Assembly: GCA_005884825.1 (NCBI GenBank)
Contig: VAZT01000179.1
Location: forward strand, 1 to 7,115
Source of the DNA: Alphaproteobacteria bacterium
Lineage (GTDB): Bacteria > Pseudomonadota > Alphaproteobacteria > ATCC43930 > CGMCC-115725
Direction of reading: 5' to 3'
DNA: 7,115 bases
Position numbers and translations under genes: made by a program. Shown here one piece after another: positions 1-5,608 of this stretch (the stretch's first letter is position 1; each line of letters opens with the position of its first letter). Below the pieces are notes generated by a model, which was not told the DNA's origin, ran no database searches, and was given only the letters and a program-made list of their open reading frames with translations.

Positions 1-34
1 ATCTGCCACGACTTGCTCCCTCTTGCAGGTGGCC

Positions 35-1450
35 TTAAGCCAGGGCGTCCCAGGTCAGCAGCGCGCAAGGGATCGTGCGATCCGGCGGCAAAACCTGACG
101 TTCGAGATAGAGTCGAATCAAGGTCGTCGTGTAGGGGCGGAAGAACGCGATCTGGTCCAGCGCGGCCCCCTCGAAATGCAATGACGCGTCCCACGAGCCC
201 GGCTCGATCTGTTCTTCGTAGCCGTGACCGATGTAGCCGACATAGGGAGTGCCGGACGACGCGATGATGCGGATTGTCAGGCCGGGTGAGAGCCGTCCCT
301 GCCGGGGAACCAGATCAGCAACGTCGACATGGAAGCAGCGATAGCTCGGATCGCTGCTGTAGACGTCGACCTCGGCGTCGAATTCCGCAATCTGCGACTG
401 CGCCCCATCGCCGCGGAACAGCTGCAGATTATAGTCTGTAATCGGATCCCCCCGCTCGTCTACGGCATGGACGATGAATTGCTGGTATTGCTCCCCGATC
501 CTCTTGAAGCGGCCTTCGGCATCGGCCTTCTCGAGCCATGCGCGGTAGCCGGCGTCGGCGTCGCTGGCCGCTGCCGTCATTTCGAAAGCGGCGATGACGA
601 GATCCTGCAGTTCGGTCGGCGGGTTGCTGAGGATCGTCGCATGGTTCACCTTGTCGGGTCCGGCGGGATCACCGACGAGGTGCACCGGGATCAATACGTC
701 GAGCCATTTATCGGCGACGACCCGGTGCGGCCGGGGATCCGCCGCCCCGGCGGGGTCCGTCGCCGTCCGGCGCGCGACCATGCCCTTCTCGGTCATGTCG
801 AGCTCGATCGCGCGCACGCTCAACCCGCAGCCGGCGCGTCGCACGGTCCCGTCCGTACCGGGTTTGTTGACGATCTCACGCAGACCCGAATACGTGCTCG
901 TGCCGCAGAACACGAAGACATAGGGCGTCTCGGGACCGCCGTCATAGCGCGGCGGCGCGGTAAACACGTCTTCCTCGGCGAGCCTCCAGGTAAACGAGCT
1001 GGCGAGTTCGAGGTTGTCGAGAATGCGGTCTCCGGCCTGCAGAAAATCGGGGCCGAGCTGCTTGTTGCCCTTGAAGACCGAGCCGAGCCAGCTGCGCCCT
1101 TGTTTGGCCAGCGGCGAGCCGAAAGTCGCCGGCGCCAGCGCGATCAACCGCTTCAGCCGCTTGCCGCGCAGCGGATCGGCGGCCAGCCACGAGCGCACGA
1201 CCAGCATGCCGGTGGAATGCACCATGGCGTCGAAGGGCGCGTCGGAATCGAGGCCCCCTTGCGTGGCCAGGGCGCGGTCGAACGCCTCGGCCAGGTCTTT
1301 GATCGTGACTTCGTTGTTCAGCGAGATGTAGGTGCAGGTGCGCATATCCGTGTCGTTGAGACCGAGCCGATGGCGCAATATCTCGCGCCAGGCCGCCCAG
1401 GAGGCGCCCTTGTCCGAGTATCCGTGCACAAAAACCACCGGGTAGGGCAT
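35..1450 (-). CDS. alpha/beta-hydrolase, lipase/acyltransferase-like, with a C-terminal extension
   Basis: Predicted 471-residue serine hydrolase acting on an ester or lipid; the substrate cannot be read from the sequence. The protein opens directly with the first core strand and oxyanion-hole motif PVVFVHG (residues 4-10). The nucleophile elbow is V-H-S-T-G with Ser79, so the usual first Gly of GxSxG is Val. TFGSPLA (109-115) resembles the LCAT/PGAP1-type lipases. Likely triad partners are Asp200 in GTDGTVR and His270 in VNHATIL; these are inferred from position and motif. Residues about 320-471 form a separate, probably beta-rich region I do not recognise. The open frame extends upstream to 1573, but I chose the ATG at 1450 because GGAG lies 7 nt before it and the fold begins there. 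There is no signal peptide, so the enzyme is probably cytoplasmic. It ends in TAA at 35-37. The next gene upstream is a pseudogene on the other strand, so no operon partner is visible. Confidence 0.88.
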   Translation of the reverse strand: MPYPVVFVHGYSDKGASWAAWREILRHRLGLNDTDMRTCTYISLNNEVTIKDLAEAFDRALATQGGLDSDAPFDAMVHSTGMLVVRSWLAADPLRGKRLKRLIALAPATFGSPLAKQGRSWLGSVFKGNKQLGPDFLQAGDRILDNLELASSFTWRLAEEDVFTAPPRYDGGPETPYVFVFCGTSTYSGLREIVNKPGTDGTVRRAGCGLSVRAIELDMTEKGMVARRTATDPAGAADPRPHRVVADKWLDVLIPVHLVGDPAGPDKVNHATILSNPPTELQDLVIAAFEMTAAASDADAGYRAWLEKADAEGRFKRIGEQYQQFIVHAVDERGDPITDYNLQLFRGDGAQSQIAEFDAEVDVYSSDPSYRCFHVDVADLVPRQGRLSPGLTIRIIASSGTPYVGYIGHGYEEQIEPGSWDASLHFEGAALDQIAFFRPYTTTLIRLYLERQVLPPDRTIPCALLTWDALA

Positions 1451-1457
1451 CGGCTGT

Positions 1458-1461
1458 CTCC
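1458..1461 (-). promoter_or_regulatory. ribosome binding site deciding the hydrolase start
   Basis: On the minus strand GGAG lies 7 nt upstream of the ATG at 1450, an ideal spacing. The farther in-frame start at 1573 would add 41 residues that lack hydrolase-like features. This site is the main reason for choosing the shorter protein. Confidence 0.6.
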
Positions 1462-1582
1462 GTCTTCTGAGTACAGCAAGGTTAACGCTATGAGCGATCC
1501 CTGGCAAATTGGGAAAACCGGTCGTCGCGAACTTCAAAAGCCCGTGGAAGGAGTTGCGGGTCGAAGTGAACAAGCTCAGTGC

Positions 1583-1619
1583 GTCCTTCGAGAAGCCGCC
1601 TGCGGCGGCTCCTCAGGAC
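1583..1619. repeat. REP-like palindromic element, TCCTTCGAGA/CCTCAGGA type
   Basis: An imperfect palindrome: a perfect 7-bp stem AGCCGCC/GGCGGCT around a TGC loop (1594-1610), flanked by GTCCT (1583-1587) and its complement AGGAC (1615-1619). The arms TCCTTCGAGA and CCTCAGGA match a palindrome type I know as abundant between genes of Rhizobiales genomes. That attribution is from memory. It lies between the divergent hydrolase gene and the efflux remnant. Confidence 0.65.
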
Positions 1620-1651
1620 GACGGTATTCTCTAATTGCCATCAAAGACTTA

Positions 1652-1712
1652 CCTCATGCTGAGAGCGCCCGAAGAGCCTGCCCCAGGGCTAGAACTGGGG
1701 CGCGTCGCGAAG
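1652..1712. repeat. degenerate second REP-like element, opposite orientation
   Basis: CCTCATGCTGAG (1652-1663) followed by AGCGCCC, and then GGGGCGCGTCGCGAAG (1697-1712), look like the two ends of the same element type in the opposite orientation to the copy at 1583-1619. The two copies therefore meet with their CCTCA ends about 32 nt apart. The middle holds a local hairpin, GCCCCAG (1680-1686) pairing with CTGGGGC (1695-1701) around an 8-nt loop. No T-run follows, so I do not call it a terminator. The centre departs from the canonical palindrome, which suggests decay or internal insertion. Confidence 0.45.
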
Positions 1713-1845
1713 CCCCATGCAGCCGCTATTTTGCAGGCTCTCAGCTGCGGCGCGCGACGCTTTGATGATTTCGCCGGCGAAGGGTCGCCGGCCGCACGTC
1801 ACCGAAGCCCAGCGTCGTATGGTGACGATCGAGGAATAATACGGC

Positions 1846-2206
1846 GTGAACCGATTGCGATCCTCGCCCTATTCGTTGGTGTTGCAATCTTTGCGTGGTT
1901 ATCGGAAAGAATGTCGCAGATCCGGCCAAACGTACCCATCCCGCGCCGTCGGAAGAGGCGCGCGGGACCTTTAAGCCCGCCAAAGACAATGGGCTGGGTT
2001 CAAGATCGAGCCGATTCGCCTCGTGAGCTTTCGTCCCGAACAGGTGACGGAAGGCAATATCGCGATCGACGACGATGTGACCACGCCGGTGTCTTCCCAA
2101 TACTCCGGGCGGGTCATCAAGCTGCTCGCCAAGCTCGGCGATCGAGTCGAGGCGGGAGCACCACTGTTCGAGATTCAAACGACTGAATTCGCTCAGGCGC
2201 AAAACA
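1846..2206 (+). pseudogene. remnant of a CzcB/HlyD-type efflux adaptor (membrane fusion protein), N-terminal part
   Basis: When intact, such a protein is the periplasmic adaptor linking an inner-membrane RND pump to an outer-membrane channel. Reading across frames gives a likely GTG start at 1846, then a membrane segment IAILALFVGVAIFAW, then NVADPAKRTHPAPSEEARGTFKPAK, then GFKIEPIRLVSFRPEQVTEG, and then a barrel-sandwich/lipoyl-like stretch with TTPVSSQYSGRVIKLLAKLG and GAPLFEIQTTEFAQAQN. The frame moves by one lost base at each of three places: near 1853, between about 1893 and 1905, and near 1986. Similarity then stops at about 2206, where the coiled-coil and C-terminal barrel regions of a full adaptor (normally about 350-450 residues) should follow. 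The gene cannot make a functional adaptor. It runs directly into an outer-membrane channel remnant. Confidence 0.72.
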
Positions 2207-2210
2207 CTGT

Positions 2211-2560
2211 CTGGCTGATCGCCTGTATCGCAGCAAGGTCATCACCGCCTTCCAGAATGTCGCCGATGCGCTGCACGCCCTGCAATCGGATGCCGACACC
2301 CTGAAGGCGGCATATGCGGCAGAGCGCGCCGCCTTCAAGAGTCTGGAGATCGCGCGCCGCCAGTTGCAGCTCGGCGCGATCGGCTATCTCGGGCTGCTGA
2401 GTGTCCAATACACTTACCAAATAGCACTGATCGCCCTGGTGCAGGCGCAGGCTGCCCGCTATGCCGACACGCCGCACTCTTCCAGGCCTTGGGTGGCGGC
2501 TGGTGGAACCGCGCGGATGTCCCACCGGCGAAGACGTGGGACGTCCAGCTCGTGCCTTGA
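2211..2560 (+). pseudogene. remnant of a NodT/TolC-type outer-membrane efflux channel, C-terminal part
   Basis: When intact, this family forms the outer-membrane exit duct of tripartite efflux pumps. The surviving piece reads ADRLYRSKVITAFQNVADAL, then DTLKAAYAAERAAFKSLEIA, then RRQLQLGAIGYLGLLSVQ and YTYQIALIALVQAQAARYAD. This is the last alpha-helical hairpin region of the family, with the typical ITAFQNVADAL and LGAxxYLxLLxxQ patterns. One base is missing near 2470. Past it, in the shifted frame, the end reads ALFQALGGGWWNRADV and closes with the TGA at 2558-2560, which fits the Gly-Gly-Gly-Trp tail of NodT proteins. The N-terminal two-thirds or more is absent. It abuts the adaptor remnant, so a deletion probably joined the two. 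Confidence 0.72.
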
Positions 2561-2621
2561 CCAGCCGCACGAAAAACGCTGATTAGAGCAGCTCCGATCA
2601 GGTTGCACCACACATTCCAAC

Positions 2622-2666
2622 TGTCATTGCGAGCGATCCCCGCGCAAGGGGCGCCTCGGAATGACA
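2622..2666. repeat. palindromic GTCATTGCGAGC-type repeat
   Basis: TGTCATTGCG (2622-2631) pairs with CGGAATGACA (2657-2666) with one mismatch, and an inner CCCC/GGGG stem surrounds GCGCAA (2638-2651), giving a 45-nt hairpin. TGTCATTGCGAGCG is the hallmark end of a small palindromic repeat that I know from many alphaproteobacterial genomes. It lies between the efflux remnant and the methyltransferase. If translated in the methyltransferase frame it gives LSLRAIPAQGAPRNDT, which is repeat sequence and not part of a methyltransferase fold. Confidence 0.7.
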
Positions 2667-2686
2667 CTGTAGAGGCTTGGCTGGGT

Positions 2687-3448
2687 TTGCAGGTTCATCC
2701 TTATCATTGGCGTCTCTCGGGAAGTTTTCTAGCTCACCTGCTTAAGGCGACGACGCAGCAGCATCACCGCGCGCTCGCGCCGACGATCGCGCGGCTGGTG
2801 CCCCCGACCGCTGTTGTCTTCGATGTGGGGGCCCATGCCGGGCAATACACCAAGCTGTTCGCACGCGCTGCCCATCGTGGGCGGGTCTACGCCTTCGAGC
2901 CGGGCAGCTATGCCCGCTCGATCCTGCGGACGGTCGTCTGGCTGCACCGATTGTCGAATGTGGCCGTCGTGCCGATTGCGCTCGGCTCCGAGGTTCGGCT
3001 CCACACCCTTACGATCCCGCTCAAGAGCAGCGGCAGCTTGGGGTTTGGCCTTTCCCATTTGGGAAAGCCTTCAGAGCGCTGGCGCGCGGTCGCTCAGGAG
3101 ATTGTGGCGCTGACGACGGTCGATCGTGTGGTGAAAACGCTCGATCTCGATCGCCTCGATTTCATCAAGGCCGACATCGAGGGATGGGAGCTGCGCCTGC
3201 TGCAAGGAGCCGAGAACACGCTCGCACGTTTCCGACCGCGGCTGCTGTTGGAGCTGAGCGGTCCGGCGCTCGCACGTGCCGGGGACCGGCTCGAGGACGC
3301 CTTCGCCTTTCTGGCGGCGCGCGGTTACCGCGCGTTCCGTTTCGAACCCGAGGCAAGCCTCGCGCCCGTCTCCGAGTGCGTCGACGGCGATTTCTGGTTC
3401 ATACCGGCGGAAGCACGAACAGACGGTCCGAAACCGCCGGTTCGCTGA
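2687..3448 (+). CDS. FkbM-family SAM-dependent methyltransferase
   Basis: Predicted class I SAM-dependent O-methyltransferase of the FkbM type. The family methylates hydroxyls on polyketides, glycans and other small molecules; the substrate here is unknown. Counting from the TTG at 2687 (253 residues), motif I VFDVGAHAGQYT at 44-55 forms the SAM-binding loop, YAFEPG at 68-73 carries the acidic residue expected to hold the SAM ribose, and FIKADIEGWE at 159-168 is the diagnostic FkbM motif. The start is uncertain because there is no in-frame ATG near the 5' end. The frame stays open upstream to a TTG at 2603 (281 residues), but those extra codons translate the palindromic repeat. AGAGG lies 11 nt before the TTG at 2687. 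The N-terminus may have been damaged or replaced by the repeat, although the catalytic core is complete. It converges on the porin gene with only 7 nt between stop codons. Confidence 0.82.
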   Translation: MQVHPYHWRLSGSFLAHLLKATTQQHHRALAPTIARLVPPTAVVFDVGAHAGQYTKLFARAAHRGRVYAFEPGSYARSILRTVVWLHRLSNVAVVPIALGSEVRLHTLTIPLKSSGSLGFGLSHLGKPSERWRAVAQEIVALTTVDRVVKTLDLDRLDFIKADIEGWELRLLQGAENTLARFRPRLLLELSGPALARAGDRLEDAFAFLAARGYRAFRFEPEASLAPVSECVDGDFWFIPAEARTDGPKPPVR

Positions 3449-3455
3449 CGGAACC

Positions 3456-4823
3456 CTAAAAAGTGATACCGGATCGAAGACCGATCACCAAAGCGTTGCG
3501 GATCGGCTGCCTCACCGGCGCTAGTGGGGGTGCCTGTATATAACCGCCGGGATTGCAAACGAGTTGCAGATCCGGCTGCAGAAGCCACCATGGCGCAATG
3601 CGGGCTTGGTAGGTGATCTCGAGCACACCCTCATAATCGCGTATTGGTTGCCCGATACCGGTGAAGACGACCTGATCCTGATCCAACCGGCGGGCATAGC
3701 CAATCCGCCCATAAGCCGCGCCAAGGCCCAGCACATCGAGCTCGCGGTTCGGGAAGAGGCCCTTGAAGGTGAGGCCGGCATCCACCTCGAAGCTGAACAG
3801 ATTGCGGTCGGGAGGGGCATAGCCGAGGCGGAGGAAGGCGGCCAAACCCTGGGTCGCCGTATCGGGGCGGCGCCACACCATCTTGTTCATCACCAAATAG
3901 GCCCCGAAATTGCTGCCATGCCTGGCGGGCATGCCATTGCTCGCTGGGTCGGCGAGCGAGAGCCCCGAGCTATCCCGGCGCTGATCGGGGAATTCTCCCG
4001 TGTGATACCAGGCACCGACTTTGATGTCGCTCAGGTGGAGCGAAGAAATGGGCTCCTCGTCGAACGAGTAAGCAAGTTCGACAATTGGCATGAAGCCACC
4101 CTCGCCGATCAGAAAGTTGGTGCCGCTTGAGTTGAGGACCTGCGGATCTTCCGGCCCGAGAGGCGCCGGACTGCCGTTGAACACCGCAGCAGACAGGGTC
4201 AAATTGCTCGTTGGCGCAACTCGGAGCCGGGCGCCTGGAACGGCAAATGGATAGCACGGCCCGCCCCTCGGCAAGTCGCTGGATAAGCTGTCCGGACAAC
4301 CGAACGTCGAGTTGACGAAGATTGCCGAGTATCGGCTGATGTAAAACTCGTCGTCGAAGGCGATTTGCCCGATGCGAAACGAGGCTTGACTCTCGAGGAA
4401 ATCCTGCTGCAGCCACAAATCGTGGAGACGCGTCGACGGCAGAGCCTCGATGGTGCTGACGGCCAGCTGGTTACCGATCGCGTTCCGCGATAAGCCGCGC
4501 CCGCTGATCTGGTATCCATCAACATAAAGGCTCGCCCCTGGCCAAGCCGCGGTTTTTTCGAGGTCAAGCTTCAGAGATGCCGCAACCAGACCTTGGTAGA
4601 TCGTCAGCCGCCTTATGCCGCCAGTGGGGTTGGATAAGGTTTCGGCGATATCGTTGAGACCGAGCTCGACACCTGCGTCTAGCAGCTGCTTGCGTAGCCC
4701 GGCCCAACCTCCGCTAAGCGTCTCTCGTTCGAAAAACCCTTTCTCCTGCGCGGCGACAGGTTCACTAGCGGCTCCGAACGAGGCGCCGAGGACGATCACC
4801 AGCGCAGAGAAGCCTACCCGCAC
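3456..4823 (-). CDS. OprB-family outer-membrane porin
   Basis: Predicted 455-residue outer-membrane beta-barrel of the OprB (carbohydrate-selective porin) family, which lets small solutes diffuse into the periplasm. Family membership does not prove that the solute is a sugar. Evidence: an N-terminal signal peptide (hydrophobic core about residues 4-19, likely cleavage near VAAQE at 23-27), a GGWAGLRKQLLDAGVELG stretch like the WGGLR-L-x-DAGV region at the start of OprB domains, FRIGQIAFDDEF (149-160), STFGCPDSL with a second Cys at 190 in RGGPCYPFAVPGARL, a late NPGG at 424-427, and a C-terminal Phe typical of barrels inserted by the BAM machinery. Cys176 and Cys190 could form a loop disulfide. 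The start is a GTG, since an in-frame TGA lies three codons upstream; the ribosome binding site is weak and distant. It follows the 180-residue exported protein gene by 62 nt on the same strand. Confidence 0.9.
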   Translation of the reverse strand: MRVGFSALVIVLGASFGAASEPVAAQEKGFFERETLSGGWAGLRKQLLDAGVELGLNDIAETLSNPTGGIRRLTIYQGLVAASLKLDLEKTAAWPGASLYVDGYQISGRGLSRNAIGNQLAVSTIEALPSTRLHDLWLQQDFLESQASFRIGQIAFDDEFYISRYSAIFVNSTFGCPDSLSSDLPRGGPCYPFAVPGARLRVAPTSNLTLSAAVFNGSPAPLGPEDPQVLNSSGTNFLIGEGGFMPIVELAYSFDEEPISSLHLSDIKVGAWYHTGEFPDQRRDSSGLSLADPASNGMPARHGSNFGAYLVMNKMVWRRPDTATQGLAAFLRLGYAPPDRNLFSFEVDAGLTFKGLFPNRELDVLGLGAAYGRIGYARRLDQDQVVFTGIGQPIRDYEGVLEITYQARIAPWWLLQPDLQLVCNPGGYIQAPPLAPVRQPIRNALVIGLRSGITF

Positions 4824-4885
4824 GAAGAATCAGGGCCCCCTCTAGACCGGGAAAGCCTGCTCTGGGAGGTGTAATCTCACTGGGC

Positions 4886-5428
4886 CTATCGGGGTCCTTG
4901 CGTCGGAGCCCGGCCGGTGCCGATGGCATGAAAAGCACCCTCAGGTCCGAGGAGATCTTGTGTGAGGCTGGTCACCGCCGCGGCAATATCAGGATCGCGG
5001 GGACCGCCCTGAATAACCGCCTGCTTCTCGACGAGAGTCTGGTATTGCCCGTTTAGAAAAAGTCGGGCCTCGATCGTCACTGGTCGGTATGCGCCGAAGA
5101 TCCTTTCGGCCATGCGCGGGCGTATAAAATTGTGCACCTCCCCCCCGGCATACGGGTTCATTTTGAAGGTCCATTCGACGCGGTCGGGTGCGGGGCGCTT
5201 GTCCGCCGCTGGCTCAAAGCGCCAATCACGGAGGCGAGCCTCTGTCATGTGCAGCGCCAGGTAACCCGGGAAGGCGCCGATGTGAAATCCCGGCAGGGTG
5301 TCAGACACTTCGACCTGCAAGGTCAGCGGCGCCGCGGCGACCGCCGGCACAATCCCCGCCAGAGCCAATTGTGCGAGGGCCGCACGGCGGAGAGATGTCC
5401 GGCGGGACGAATTGCAAGAACCAATCAT
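4886..5428 (-). CDS. exported protein of unknown function, possible Tat substrate
   Basis: I do not recognise the family of this 180-residue protein. The N-terminus has SRRTSLRR (8-15), then a hydrophobic run (16-33) ending in AVAAAP, so a signal peptide cut near residue 33 is likely. SRRTSL resembles the twin-arginine consensus (S/T-R-R-x-F-L-K) but has Ser where Phe is preferred, so Tat export is possible and Sec export is not excluded. The mature part of about 147 residues has alternating beta-like stretches (LTLQVEVSDTL, VTIEARLFLNGQYQTL) and a later helical segment (IAAAVTSLTQDLLG), with no Cys and no obvious catalytic motif. The ATG at 5428 is the natural start just before the signal peptide; the TAG stop is at 4886-4888. 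It lies between the NxxGxxAF-repeat gene (180 nt upstream) and the porin gene (62 nt downstream), which suggests a periplasmic role linked to one of them. Confidence 0.75.
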   Translation of the reverse strand: MIGSCNSSRRTSLRRAALAQLALAGIVPAVAAAPLTLQVEVSDTLPGFHIGAFPGYLALHMTEARLRDWRFEPAADKRPAPDRVEWTFKMNPYAGGEVHNFIRPRMAERIFGAYRPVTIEARLFLNGQYQTLVEKQAVIQGGPRDPDIAAAVTSLTQDLLGPEGAFHAIGTGRAPTQGPR

Positions 5429-5469
5429 GCTCGCGCCCGCTTGGGCCGCCCCCCGAAGGCAGTGAGTAC

Positions 5470-5498
5470 AGAGTACCGCAGATCGCCCGCATCAACAA
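5470..5498 (-). promoter_or_regulatory. possible sigma-70-like promoter before the exported protein gene
   Basis: On the minus strand TTGTTG (5493-5498) is followed after 17 nt by TACTCT (5470-5475), giving a predicted transcript start about 34 nt before the ATG at 5428. The spacing is ideal, but both boxes match the consensus only in part. The 180-nt gap behind the upstream gene makes an internal promoter reasonable. No zinc-uptake-regulator-like palindrome was seen in the gap. Confidence 0.22.
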
Positions 5499-5608
5499 CA
5501 ATGGCGGGGGAGAACTGAAACACGACCCCGGCTGCGGCGTGTTTTCGAAGTTCATCCATGAGTGGGGCCGCACGGCCATCAGCCAACTCGCAGCTCAGAT
5601 TCGCGTCC

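Noticed and set aside
1451..1573. Upstream extension of the hydrolase to an ATG at 1573
   Set aside because: The added 41 residues lack hydrolase-like features, whereas the internal ATG at 1450 has a well-spaced GGAG and begins at the first core strand.
1680..1701. Hairpin GCCCCAG/CTGGGGC as a Rho-independent terminator
   Set aside because: No T-run follows on either strand, and it sits inside the degraded REP-like element.
329..1765. A 478-codon open frame on the plus strand
   Set aside because: It lies antisense to the well-supported hydrolase gene, has a low-complexity Arg/Gly/Ala-rich composition with no recognisable motif, and is the kind of open shadow expected in high-GC DNA.
1635..2186. 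Plus-strand frame of 183 codons as one real gene
   Set aside because: Only its middle (the hydrophobic IAILALFVGVAIFAW segment) matches anything, and that belongs to the frameshifted adaptor remnant. Both ends are repeat or out-of-frame sequence.
5566..5577. GGCC-GCAC-GGCC inverted repeat as a terminator for the NxxGxxAF gene
   Set aside because: A 4-bp stem without a T-run is expected by chance in this base composition.
5301..5579. Small minus-strand frame spanning the gap between the repeat-protein and exported-protein genes
   Set aside because: It overlaps the start of the exported protein gene in another frame, has no convincing ribosome binding site and encodes no recognisable pattern.
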